Assembly (NCBI GenBank): GCA_008360975.2
Contig: CM039211.1
Coordinates: 948,038-1,012,037 of the forward strand
Length of the DNA stretch: 64,000 nucleotides
Origin: Lichenostomus cassidix
Lineage: Eukaryota > Chordata > Aves > Passeriformes > Meliphagidae
Direction of reading: 5' to 3'
Shown here: piece after piece, positions 26,241-39,285 of the stretch
How the letters are laid out: every line of letters starts with the position of its first letter
Position numbering within the stretch: the first letter of the stretch is position 1
Position numbers and translations under genes: made by a program
The notes under the pieces: generated by a model
Told to the model about the DNA's origin: nothing
Seen by the model: only the letters and a program-made list of their open reading frames with translations
The model's database searches: none

Positions 26241-29200
26241 AACCTGCATAGTTTAGTCTGCATAGTCACAGCTGGTGTGTGCCACACACCCTTCTCTTCC
26301 CCCAGATTGAGGTCCCCTCAGGTGCATGCTAATTTTGATCTGCCTGCTGCATTCAGTGAGTGGCAACTTGGAGCATCACACATCTGTGAATGCTGCTTTT
26401 GGTCATCCTGCTTCTGAGATGTGTCTTTGGTCCTTCACTGAGGCTTCCTGGAGTCTGACCCTGTCCAGATCCCTCTTTCTCTCAGAGCAGAGGGTTTTTG
26501 GGGATGGATGTCACTGGTACCAGAGTGGGTCTGGTGTACCTTCACTTCTGAGGACCATGGAGGAGAAACTGACTCAGGAACGTGCTGTAGCCAGGTTGGG
26601 TTATCTTTGCAAAGCATCTGCTCTGCTGAAAATGGAGTTCTCTAGTGTCTCCAGAATCCTGGGGATTTCTAAGGGCCACGCTGTTCTGTGAGAGTCTTCA
26701 TTAATATTAATTGCCTCTCACCTCCACCATAGACAAGCCACACTTCTGTCTATGCTACTACCTTCCAGCATCAGTCCAGCTCCTGCTGAAGCCAGGAACA
26801 ACACCTTCCTCAGGCCAGGATCACAAGCTGTAGCCTCTTCCTGGGGATTTTCCCATGGCTTGAGCACTGTACTTGTTTTAAGCAGACTCTTGATCTTCCA
26901 GGGAGGGCTGCAATGAGCTGTGAGAGCTGAGGGGACGAGTGGTAGAGTAGAACAAGTGTGCTAGAGGGGTTTTCGGTGTGTCTTTCAGGCTAATGCAATC
27001 ATCACTAAAGATAAAACCTCTCCAGCAGAAAGATAATACAGCTTCCCTTTCTTTACCTCCACATTAAGAGTGCTCCTTACACACACATAATAGACACTAG
27101 AAAAATATGGGAGATGAGACTGCACAAGCTTTCAATAATGGCTGCAGAAAAGAGTAAGTTATCATCTCAATCAAGAGGTCTTGAAAATGCAATAGGGCAG
27201 CTAGCATTTCAAGAGGACAGTTGTGTTTGTCTCTGTCCTTCACAATAATTTCCTTCTGCCTCTCTGTACACAGGGCACCCACAAAACTTCTGAACGTGGT
27301 TTATTGTTTTCTGTCTGCTTAAATAATTAGAGAAGAGGGATTGCATTGCGGGAAAGGAGTTGCAGCTGGGTTTGAGGGATCTGGCATAATTTTCAGATCC
27401 ATGAAATTCTTCACTCCCAAGCTGTGTCTTCCTGTCAAACACAGTGGTGGGTGGCAGTAGGTACACTACCTTTCCTTCCAGAAGAGTGCAATAATTTCAG
27501 GATGGATATCACCTGGCTGATTTGCTGGATATGAGGAGCTGTTAGCATGTTTGCTCTGAGTGAGCACACATTTGCATGGCCACGTTTCTCAGTGTTTCTG
27601 AGATGGATTGTTCAGAGCTGTCTGTGTGCGTGATGCATTGCCATGAGCTTACACCCTTCCTGTCTCAAAGCATCTCCTCCCCACCCAGATATAATAGCAC
27701 TGGCATGACTGTTTTCCCAACCTCTGTCTCTTTTGCTTATTTTCATTGGGAGCCTTTTTTTTTTGCAGAGACTGTCTCATCTGCTGTCTTTTTTCAGTAT
27801 GTCTCTCAGAGATGTCTTGCATGAGGAGTGGAGGATGAATAAGATGGTTGTGACTTAAAAAAAAAAAAAAAAAAAAGAAGCATATCTGCATTTATATGCC
27901 AGCTGATGCAGCTATTCCTTTGAAAGCTGATTGTGAGGAGGAAAAAGGTCAGTGATACAAACTCAACAGTGCAATGGACACTGAAGAGGTGACATTCTGT
28001 TTTGGAGTGAACTATTTTGTGTGGTGAACACCAGAATGGGTGAACAACCAACAATGAGGCTGTGAAAGTGTATTTTAAGAAAGAGATTGGGGCTTTTTAA
28101 CCCCTGCTGGCCCAAAGGAGGTCTGTGATCATGTGTAACCATGGTAGATAAACCATTCCAGTCCCCCACAGAAGGATGGAGGAAGCTCCTTGGATGCTCC
28201 TTTCCCTCAGCAGACCTGCAACGGGGTGATATCTTTTCCTTCTGACAGTGAATCAACTCATCTTTACTGTGACTGAATTCGAGGGAATATGAGCAATTCT
28301 TCTCTCCCAATATCTTTTCTGTGACTCTTAGATAGTGGGAAACACTGCCATCATTTACCTATGCATCCCCTCTCTATCTTATTGCTGCCCCATAAAACAC
28401 ACCCTCAGAAAGGATGAACAGTTGTCAGTTCCTTGCCTGCACTGTCACTTTGCAAACTCTAAATAATAGTGAGATTATGGCATGCTGTAAAAGTACCTTG
28501 AGATAAACCTGTCTGAGTGCAGGGCTGATATTTGCTTTTGGATTAGATTTCAGTATGATCTCTTTTTTCTTTCACCCCTTTTTTTTTTTTTAAGATAGCT
28601 CTTGTAATTCTCTTAGAAACTCTAAGAATGGCCTTGAGAGTGAACCTGCAGAACACATTGTTAAGCCAGAAAGGAAGACTGAATTAAGTTTACTTTCAGC
28701 TGATTTGTTTGTGCTCTTAGCTGAGTTACTCAGCCTTTCATGTAGTTCTCCCATGCAAGTACTAATCAGGCTCTCTGGCTTTTGAGATCTTAAAGGATCC
28801 TAGCTCAAGCCAGAGCGAAGTACATGTGCTGTCTAGACAGAGTTTAATTCGCACTCAGACTGAAAAAAAAGTCTAATGTTGTTTGCCTTTACATCAGAAA
28901 GGCTGAGCTTGCTTAAAACTTGAGTTCAAGAGCTTGAGCCCTGGCTTTCCAGAACAAGAAGTTGTTTTTATTAAAACAGAAAAAAAGGGATGTTTAGGGC
29001 ATGACTTGGACAAGAAATACCTTGGTCATCATAAGCTGATTGACAGGCAGATCCTGGAAGGTAAATATAAATAAACAAACTAACAATCAATCCTCTTCTC
29101 CTTGTTTTGTCCCTTGTCCAGTCTCATTTGCAGAGCTGTTCCAGAAGCAGCTGGTGGTTCTTGTGTCTGGTTTTGCACATGTTGATGGCTGATTCCTTCT

Positions 29201-31984
29201 CATCTATTTTTTTCAAAGTGGAACATAGAAGAGCAAAGATTGTTCTCCACCAGAGAGCTCCAGGACAGACTGAAGGCTCCTCTGGCCCTAGAGAGATGTT
29301 TGTTGTTTGCTCTCCTTGGACCAGAGTCAGTCTCTGGGGGATGGCAAGGAAGGATGAGCTTGGTTGAGCCTTTCTCATCAAGAAAAGGAATTTTTGGAAG
29401 CATTTTTCAGAAGCATAGCAAGCTATCTTGAGGCTGTGATCTCAGGCTGCATCATAAACTCATTTGGGGAACCGTGTGGTTAGTTCAGTGGTGAAATATC
29501 TCATTCTCCAATTCTTATTCTCAGGTGCTGCTGGCAGAGCCCTGCACATTCTCTAGGTCCTGTGGGTCCCATCAATGAAACTGTGGCACTTTTGTTCATG
29601 AAAAGTAAAAGAAAGCATGTTTTTGGTGAGCTGAGGCTGTGAGGTCAGGGTGGAATTAACATTGGAAACTGATGATGCCTTAATATTTCCTGGGTTTCTT
29701 TTTTCTCTTCATGTATCTGTGACTTGATGTAGTTCTGTGCTTCTTACAAAGTGCTAAAAACCTCTGCTCCGAGTACCTTTAGCCAAAACAAAGCTCTCTG
29801 GATAGAGATTCAAGGATATATTCATTGTCCTAGAGCCCAAAATAGGTAGACTGGCGGAAAGAGGGCAGTGAGACTGGAGCAGTCAGTATCATCACCTGAA
29901 GATGTGATTGGAGAATTAGGGACCAATATGCTAACAGGAAAGAATTTATAAAGGTGAAGGGCTTGTAACCCAGTGTCCATTTTGGGTGTAGTCCAATAAG
30001 GGGGGACTTTGCTTGCCTGAGTGTACCTTGAAGGCTTTAAATAAATTTGTCCTCTTTTTATACTCCCAATTTGTCTTGGCCTCTGTTTCAGGTAGCCTGC
30101 TTTTAGGCATCACTGAAATATGACCTTTCAAACTTTCTTGCCCAAATTCTGCAATTAACTTCACCAAATTCTGGTGAGGTATCCATGGGCAAGAACAGGT
30201 GGAGACACCAAGCTGCCCTGATGCTGTAGCCAGGGATTGCATTGTGTATCTTGATTTGTTTTGCCAAACCCATCCACAAGTGGCTAATGTGCAAAAAATC
30301 CCCAAGCCATTTCATGTCATCTGACAGGCAGCCACGCAGGGGTTGTGGCTCTCATGATTTATTAACCTGGAATGGCTGTGAATTGACCACACAGAGGTAC
30401 AAGGCTTTGTATCATGCTGTCAATCCCTTGGGCTGCAGAGCATACCTAAATATATTTTAGTGTTCAGAACAAAGCAACTCACTGATAACCATCGTTAATC
30501 CTCTGCCCACCACCTCCACCACATCATTAGCTGGAAAGTCAGGCTCTCATCAAATAGAGAGAAAAACAAATAAAAACACACGAGAGAACAGAATGTGGGT
30601 GAACCTGAAGATTTGTTCAATAATTATTGTCTCAGTTGAAGAATAGGAGCAGCACTTTGGAAATGAAACCACATCTCACTTGACTATTTGACTACATTGT
30701 CCTAGGGGCCTTGGTTGAAGTTCTGACAGCATTGTCAGCACTTTTCTTATTTCAAGCTCACTGAGTTTCCTGCTGTGGAAAAAAAAAATCTGGCTAAAAA
30801 AAGAAAACTGCTAGAGCTTAAAAGCCCTCTGTTAGCAAAAGCCAGCAGTGGAGGCCTTGGTTGATGAGTCACTTCACACAAATAAGTGCCACTAATCAAT
30901 GAGAAATACTATAAGGGGCACTCATGGGCAGGAAAAAGCAAAATCAAAGACATGGGAATGTTAAGGGTGGGGAAAATGGGGAGGGCTGGGTGCATGTGTA
31001 AGCTGGTGTGGGTTCTTCTGTGTGCTATCAGGGAGAAGGTGGAAGTTGGGAAGTGGGGCTGTGCATTTTGGGATGCTGTCCTGGAGGTAAGGAGGACAGC
31101 TCTCCAAAAACCCTGTGGCCTGCAGTCTTGTTTGTGATAATACCTTATCTGAGGGATTCATAGTGAGGAAGGAAACCTGACATTTTCATCACATATTTAT
31201 GACCTGCTGTGGAGATTAATGTTTCATATGCATTTGGAAATCCAGTCACTAACACAACTGGCTTTGTTATGCTTAGCAGGGGTTCTGTCATTATATATCT
31301 GTTAAGTATGTATTGGCAATTTATTGACATTGCTATTCAAATTAAATTCTTGAGTAATTAGTCACCAGTGGATTTTCTTTCCCAAGCTGCAGCAATATGT
31401 CTCAAAACCTTTTCAAGCTTCTTCCAAGCTTCACTCATTGGCATTTTTCCAAGATGTTTCCTAAGAACAAGCACTGAGGCTGATATTTAGAACATATGGT
31501 GATGATGTGTTTGTATGTTCATTAAATCAAGATACCAATGAAAGAAAAGTGTAAGGCTTTCTATCCTTTTAAATGAAATTGTCAACCTAGATATCTATTG
31601 CCTTTGCTGAAATCCAGCCTGAAATGACTTGTAAGCAGTGCTCTGTTATGATGACAAATTAATTCACATCAGACTTTGATCACTGCTGGAAAAGTTTTCA
31701 GGCATCAATTTCCAGCAGTTGCATTTAGAAAATGAGAATTCAGTTTGGAGCCTCGGATTCAAAACAACAGAAATAAAAGTGCCTTCATGTAGCTGGTATG
31801 CAAACCTCCAGAAAAAAAATAAAATGCAAGATATTCAGTAGAAACTTCTCCTGTGTGCAAGATAAAGAATTTCAGCAGCGCTGGCTGATATGTGCAATTA
31901 ATGTTCTACATATGGCTTGCTTTGCACAAAGCCCCTCACGTTACTGTTGCTCATGTGTGTGAATGCATTCACTCAAATAGAATA

Positions 31985-32010
31985 TGTCTGTCTGTCTGTC
32001 TGTCTGTCTT
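31985..32010 (+). repeat. (TGTC)n tetranucleotide microsatellite
   Basis: About six uninterrupted TGTC units. A short simple repeat. Confidence 0.95.
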
Positions 32011-33951
32011 CTCCCATTGGTCTGCCTCCTTGCCATGTAACATGTCAAAAGGAAATGAGAAAAGGGAGGGGGGAGAGAATCTGCCTCAAAATAGAATAGA
32101 ATCATATTAGCCAGCCTAACAGTGAAGGTGCATTTTGGAAATGTGGTTCTGTATATCTAATGTTTACCACTTGACTACTCATGCCTCAGGCTCAAAATGC
32201 ATAATAACGCAAATTAAAGCACGGGAAAATGGAAGAGCCAGAATCTCAGAGATAACCACACCTAATGCAAAGTACAGCAGAACATCTGCTCTTTAATTAA
32301 TCTTACGTAAAGATTGAAGCTGTGCATTGAGATGCAGAGTGTTTATGACAACAGTTTTTTTTTTGTAGTTAACATGCTCCTGGCCTCCCCCATGTAATTG
32401 TTTCTGCTTTGTAAGGCACATAAAGCTCTGATAAACAAAAACAGCCACCTAGAAATAAAAAAAAAAGAGATGGTTGGGAAAGGGATGGTTCAGAAACACA
32501 AAGTCAGGATGTTTCCAGGGAAGCATAGGAGTAGCATTTAAGCAAGTGGAAGTGGATTTTGATGATGACGAGAAGAGCCTAACATCTGGTTTTGAGAGTA
32601 CACTGATGACAGCTGAAATCCTGTGATTAAGATTAAAAAATAAAGAAAAGCAAGAAAGCCCCTGAGGTCCCCAGTTTTTAGGTGGTCAATTTGAGCTCTG
32701 CTGTAGGAGTCAGGTTTTCAGAAAGCATTCTGGACTCTTTTCCACTTCTTTTCAGAAAAGGAGGGCTACTTGTAAGTGTTTTGATCCAGCTACCCCAAAG
32801 CACTACTGATTTCTGAAACCCTCTACCATTTATTCAGTTTCTCCTTCATTATGAATGCATGCAGGTGTTTGCATGGATACAGTTGCTACAAAGAGCAAAA
32901 AGTATATCTGGAACCTGCTCACACATCTTGCTAGAACAGTCTCCTCATTCCAGGATTATTTATTTTACTGGAAAAGTAATTTTCCAGTTATCCACATTGA
33001 CATGTCTGCACTGTGATGGACACACTGGGTGGAGATTAATTTGGAGACAACCTGACAAATTAATTTGCTTTAACCAAGAAAGCTGTAAAAACAGTTAAAA
33101 TCCATTTTTGGCTTTTGTCAGGTTAAGAGGGTATGAATCTGCTCTTGGCCTCAGTGCAAAGGCGAGTGAGGGAGTTGTCACAGCAAAATATGAGAAGAGA
33201 TATCAGTAGATCATCCTTCTCACTGTCTGCAGTGCAAAATGCCATCACTACCAGGGGTTTCATCAAGAACTCATGGAAGCTAACAGGTTGACTGTCAGTG
33301 TGGCTTAGACCTCTGGAGAGAAGAAAAACTTCCTTCATCTCTATTCCCTTTCACAGAGTGGTGCAGGCTTGGACACAACCTGACACTCAAGAGGCAGACA
33401 CTTCCTGTGCACCCATCTGGAGGAAAGATGTTCTCATTTAGATTTGTGAATCCAAATCTCATCCTCGGCAAATTCAGTCCAAGTCTGAAAGAGAAGCTCA
33501 GCTTTGTGTTATTAGGAGATGTTTAGTTGCAAGACATACACCAGTTGTGTCATCTGGGAGGGAAAAGGAAAGGAGGTGAAAGAATGGTAAAAATATTATT
33601 TTTTTTTGTGACTTGGTTGTGTTTCTCTAAAATAGCATTTGGGACCCTATGAGGCATATTGAAAACTTTTCACTTGGTGCAAATGGCTGGAGTCTTGAAC
33701 AAAAATTATAGGATGCACTTTAGGCTGAATGAAAATAGGTTACCTGCAGAAAATGTGAAGCTGGCACGTGGGCTACGTCTGTCAAGAATAATTTTTATTT
33801 GCCTAAAAATGTATAAGGGAGGAAGACAGATAAATTGAAAGAAAAATGCCATCACAGTTGCGTTCACTCCGGCAAAAGGTTTGTAAACAACATAAAATAG
33901 CTGCCTCTCTGAAATGATAGCTTTCCTCAAAGTATATCCAATCTATATGTG

Positions 33952-33973
33952 TGTATATATGCACATATATACA
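33952..33973. repeat. 22-base hairpin of alternating purine-pyrimidine
   Basis: The arms TGTATATATG (33952-33961) and CATATATACA (33964-33973) are perfect reverse complements separated by two bases. The sequence is strictly alternating purine-pyrimidine, so it could form a cruciform or Z-like DNA. It may also simply be an AT-rich TG/TA microsatellite remnant. Confidence 0.85.
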
Positions 33974-34837
33974 ATCCAAAGGTAGCCTCTTTGCCACGGG
34001 AATTGTCTGCAATTATTTTCCCCTTCCACGCTGTATTATAATTAGCAATTTCTGTGTCATCATGGGATGATGCAATGTAAATGCAGGCTTTCTGCTCATC
34101 CACCTCTTCCCATGTGTAGTTTCATTCCTCCAGCTGAGCCTGAGCAGCAGATGCCAGCGTTCACTATAATGAGGGACTGGAGAAGGACCTAAGCTTTACC
34201 AGCATTTGAATTGCTCTGGACTGCTCATCATCACTCCTTTAATTTATACCCTCTGAGAGATGGCAATAGGGTCTATGTCTCCTATGGAAGTGATTTGAAA
34301 TCTTGCCAAGGAAGGGCCTCAGTCCTTTCCTCCTTATAGTCCTGGCACGTAAAACCACAGGAGAAAACAAAAAGCATTTGTGAGGAGTCATCCAGGAAGA
34401 AAGATTAACAATATAAACCAAAGGAGAAGAGAGAAAAGACCCTTTCCTCATTGAAAGTGGGTCTGTGCTTATTTTAATGGACCTTTTACAGTCCCTGAAT
34501 GTCCTCTAATCTGAGCGTAATGCTCATTGCTGTTTCTGCTGCTTCTTTGTTCGACATCCTGCCTGTTCTGCTTGTGGTTGGGCGAGGGGAGGGGGAAGTG
34601 CAGTCACTGGCCAGCTTTATCTTTGTGTGAGGAACAAATGTTGTTGTCATCCTCAAGGTTATGGAGCATGTCTGCTCTGCAAAACAAAGGGGTAGCCAGG
34701 GCCTTGTTTGTCCACCTAGTTCTCAGCGTGCCCTGGACCTCTCATGAAAAACCAGGAAGGTTTCTAATTTTTTCTTTTCCTGAAACACATCAAAGACTGT
34801 GAGTAGAGGAGGGAGATGCTTCCCCCGCTTCCTACAA

Positions 34838-34859
34838 CCCCCCCTTTCCTCCCTCCCCC
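34838..34859 (-). other. Potential G-quadruplex motif on the minus strand
   Basis: The plus strand carries C-runs of 7, 3 and 5 at 34838-34844, 34851-34853 and 34855-34859, with another run of 5 at 34822-34826. On the minus strand the 7-run can be split into two G-triplets, giving four G-tracts with loops of at most six bases. No gene start is seen nearby that would give it a promoter context. Confidence 0.5.
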
Positions 34860-37800
34860 GGCCATCTCTTTTGGTTCTGAAAATTGTGTGGCTTTAACCT
34901 TGCTTGTCTAATAATGTGTGACCTTGACTAAATGTGGGTTGGAAGGATTTCAGAGTTGGTTTTATCAGGATTAGCTTTTCATCTGCACAGAAGTATCCAA
35001 GGAAGTAAGTCATCTCATCTTCTTTCACCTTAGACTCCGAGCTCTCTCCTTTAGTTCTTAGAACAGTGAGGAGAAAATAGACTGAATTATTGCGATGGGT
35101 TTGGTGATATCACATTCAGTGAGCACATGAAAGATGAAGCCATGGCTCGGCGAGGGGCTGGGGCTCAGTGAGGTAGGGAGCACGCAGCTGCCTCATGCAG
35201 GAGTTCAGAGCTCTCCTCTTCCAGCACCATGTACTCCTTTTCATGTGCTCTCTGCACATCCATCCCCACAGCCTGAGCTCGGGGAAGAGCAGAGGAGGAG
35301 GGCTGTGGAAACCAAGTACAGAGGATTTATACCTCTTCATGTCTTCTCTGCTTCTTGGAACACAAACTGACTTTGAAAGATTGGCTCGGGAAATGAATAC
35401 CCAGGACATTGCTCTCTGTTGCTTTGCTGTGAAATTACTTTCCTGAATGGAAATATTTAATTCCTTTGAAAGCGAGTGCACAACATCTCTGGAAGTGAAA
35501 ATCCTGTGGAAATCACAAAGGAAAGAAGAATGAGTGATATAAAAGCTTTACATCTCTTAATGTTAGCGAGGCTGAGCTTCTTTTCCTTTCTTTTTGTGTG
35601 ACAACAATCGTAAATGCTCTTTCTAATGTTGATATGGTCAGTGCTGGAATCTTCTCATTGCTTACATTAGATTTATGTTTTATCTACACTAAATAGTCAA
35701 TAATGTGATCTTTAATGCATTGGAGAGCCTATGAACACCCTATGAGCTAACAAATCCCAGTTGTTCAGCAACCCCAATCCTCTATCATCACACCTTGTGG
35801 AAATTACTGACTTCCATGGAGGACTGCCTCATCCAAGATGGGAAAATATAAAATTCCCTTGCAGTGAGCCAGCTCCTCAAGCCCTTAGCCTTGATCAGTA
35901 ACACCTGCTTCTTCACATGTTCTTCATGCAGCTTCGTTCCATCAGAGCAAGGTGTTGTTCCATATGGGAGAGCTGGCAGGATGCAGAAACCTCAGTGAAA
36001 ACTGATAAAATGCATGGGACAGATTTTTGGATGTAGCTGGCACCTTTCTCTTTTGGAAGTTCCTACTGCATCCATCCCATGCATTAAGGGACAAAGTTGT
36101 TCTCCATAAATAAAATTAAATAGGCAGCCCTAGGAGCCAGCAGCCAATCTGAGCATCTAGGAAGACACAGGACTGTGCACCTTGGTGACTGTGACCACCA
36201 GATCTTCTTGTTCAACCCACCAGACTGAAACAAAAAAGGCTCTTGTTGGAGGCAGCCACAGCACTTTGTTGTTCACTGCAGCTAAAGTCTGGTATGTGTA
36301 ATATACAGAGAGCTCTGACGTGCTCTAAATCAAAATGTCCAAACAGCTCCTGGGTATTCCTTTAATGGAGTCACAGACATTTTGTTGTGTGCAAATTTTG
36401 ATTGAATTTTCTTTAATAAAATACTGTGTACCTCACATAAGTAACAGAAATCTAACAGAGGAAAAGGGGGGTTTAACTGTGACTCCAAAACAACCTCTTT
36501 GTAAGTTTTTACAGGAAGGTGAGCAGGTTCCACAGTGCAGGGTATGGATTCTGTACTTCATTCTTCTCTTACTCATTTATATAATCTTGCCTTGCTCATG
36601 GTTTACATCACTGACCCTAAATAGAACAAGCCATTGAGATGTCTTCCTACCATTTTACATCCCCACAATTCTCTTTCACATTAAGACTCTTAAAATGTAG
36701 AATCTGCTGCAACACTGTCCTTCCTGAAATCAGAGGAAGACAACCGTGTAGAATTAAATCAACATAAAGTACCTTGGAAGTTCTCCCTTTTGGACTCATA
36801 ATTCAATATTAATTTTTACTCTAGAATAGGAACACATTTTAGGTCAAATTGTATCTCTTTCTGACCATTGTCAGAAACAGTGTACTGGTGGTCTGGCTTA
36901 TATTGGTATATAATGTTATCATATGTGCACACATACAAAGCTACGTGTGTAATTAAGAGCTGGTGCTTTCATTTCCCAAACTTCATTACTGTAAAGAAAT
37001 CACCACTGCTACCCAGACCTGTCTTTGTCACTCTGACCTAGACTCTAAGTCTGTTTCTGGGACCCACCTGGGTATCTAGTCCTTGAACCAACATATACAC
37101 ATCTAAAATAGAGTTCTTAGGTGTGCCATTTTCTGAGCTTCTGCATCAATCTGTTTAGATGATCACAGTGGAAAACCACCTGTCATATTCAGAAGTCTTC
37201 AACTTTCTTCACAAACTCAGATCCATGTTACAACTTAATCTTCACACTGTTTTCACATCATATTTTACATGACTGTGTCTCCTCTGCCTATCACCCATGA
37301 CTGGTCAGGCTCCTCACACTTTGTGCTGCAACACAAATATTCTGGTCTTTGGCAGAGACTTTGGCCATCTTGTCTCATTCTTATAAATCTCCCCAACCTG
37401 TCGTTTTGACTGAAACTCCCTTCAGTTAGTATCTATCCACATATTTTTCCTTCTTTAGCATTTAGGATATAGCCTGCTTGCCTTCATTTACCAGGCCCTT
37501 CAGACCTTTTCTACCTATTAATTCTCATTCTCTGAAAGATACTTCATTAAGATAACATCTCCCATATCTGATCTTCACCTTTCATGTTTAATATCATAAA
37601 AATATGCCAAAAGGAAACCTTGTGCTGCTGCATTTATTTGAAATGAGGTCCCCATTAGTATCTGCCTCATCTCCACCACAAATCCTTGATCAAAACCCTT
37701 CTTTAAAACAGTTTGTATGGTCCTTGCTATGAGGATTGACTTGCTGGCATGTGGGGATGGCTTCTCCTCACAGTGCCTAATATGGCTCTGCTGCTTCTTT

Positions 37801-39140
37801 CTCCTCCCCCATCAAACCTTTCCATCCTTTCTTTCTCCTTCCCCACAGTGGCTGTTTTTATCTGTTGGCTTTCTAAGCCTTTAATATTTTTTTTTCATGC
37901 TGAGTTTGGACAGAACCTACAACAATGAATTCTTAGCTGAGATTCTGGGAACTCCTGTGACCTCTTGGAATACAAATCAAGAATATGCATTCAGAGAAAA
38001 AACATGTGTTACTCTGGGGTCTTGCAATTAGAAAAGATAATACTGTCATAAATTCTTTGAGCAGGAACTGAAGCTCTGTACTCTGTTTTAGCTGCCACAG
38101 TCCTCTTGTATGACCATTAGACAGTTGCTTAATCTAGCTGGTTTTCAACACTCCCCTCAGGACTGATAAACATTCATTAATATTTTGTTATGGTTTGAAG
38201 TTATAAAGTAGTGCACTGACAAGTCATAGCAGTATTTAGATAAAAATGCAGGGAAAATTCTCGATTATCTGGATATGCAGAGGAGAAAACAAGTTTATTG
38301 CAAGTAACAGTATCTACGATAGTTAATGTCTGTGCAGAAGGATGATGATGGTAAGAAATATCTTTCCAGTGTCTCAGCAATATTTCCTTAGCAATCAAGA
38401 AATTAAGGTTGAGCTACAAACATTTTTCTTGCTTTGTGAATGACTATTTCCTCTAAGGATCTCCTGAAATGTGAGAAGTGCAATAGCTCTAGCATTTCTT
38501 TTCCCACAGAGAATTAGTTTGGTAAGCAAGAAATAAAATTAAACCCAGGCACAGCAGTATTTTAAAAGGGAGAGGCAGTAGCCTTGAATTATCCATGTTG
38601 ATTTGACAAAGCCAGTGATGCTGCAGATATGATACACGGCACTGCTGTCACATCACCAAGTGACATCTTTTTATCCAAAGTGAAAATGAAATGTCAAAGT
38701 GAAGGAGTTCTGCAAGTCTTCTCGTGCTGTTTGCAAAACATCTAAAACTCACTTTTGTGCAGTAAGGTGGGTGTTTATTTAAAGTTAAAGAACTTTGCTT
38801 TAAATTAGAGGTTGTTCAGATAGCAAGGTCTAGCTGAGGTTCCCAAGCATTCTTCTTACCTAGGACCCTGTTGTAAGTGACTTGTAACCTTGCCAGACAT
38901 TAGTTGTTTGGCTTGAAATTTTCAATGCTTCATATATTTGCATCTTGGTTTTGTTTTGGAGATGCTTTCACCATTTAAATATTTTTGAGAATGTTAGCAG
39001 AACGAATGAATCCATAATAAATATTTTACTATAGCTTTCATGGTAGTCCTGCTCTTCTTATTTTCGGAGATTCTCCTCTGATTTGCCAGAAATGCTTTCC
39101 TGTAGAAGGGTCCTGTTAATACCCAGATGGAAACTTCCTC

Positions 39141-39285
39141 TAAAACCCCAAAACTCCAAAAGAACCCCAAATCAAAACCCAAAACCACAACCAAGCAAAC
39201 GGAAACCAACCAACCAAAACCACCACCAAAACAAAAAAACCAAAAATCTCAAAGTGCAAAATAAAACCCCACCAAAAAAAAAAAA
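39141..39285 (+). repeat. A/C-only low-complexity tract
   Basis: About 145 bases consist almost wholly of A and C on the plus strand, in irregular AAACC, CCAAAA and ACCACC units. It is compositionally the complement of the T/G tract at 8420-8636. It generates artefactual Lys/Pro/Asn/Gln-rich plus-strand frames. It does not match telomeric (CCCTAA)n. Confidence 0.9.

Larger units (their letters stand above)
26241..39140. other. Non-genic stretch, no supported gene
   Basis: About 13 kb has no recognisable gene. The part next to the CR1 copy (26241-26960) is somewhat GC-richer and could hold an unrecognised older repeat, but I cannot name one. Other contents are A20 at 27857-27876, a (TGTC)n run at 31985-32010, a hairpin at 33952-33973, a C-rich patch at 34822-34859 and a pyrimidine-rich block at about 37000-37870. 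A stop-poor region on both strands at 29107-29431 has no domain. Confidence 0.6.

Noticed and set aside
26241..26960. Possible LTR or other repeat next to a CR1 copy
   Set aside because: No terminal repeats, TG...CA ends with target duplication, or familiar phrases could be identified.
29107..29431. Stop-poor region with four overlapping frames and an acceptor-like TTTTTTTCAAAG
   Set aside because: Openness on both strands at once suggests composition rather than coding. No domain or paired donor was convincing.
39141..39285. Possible interstitial telomere sequence
   Set aside because: The units are irregular AAACC/CCAAAA-like and not (CCCTAA)n.
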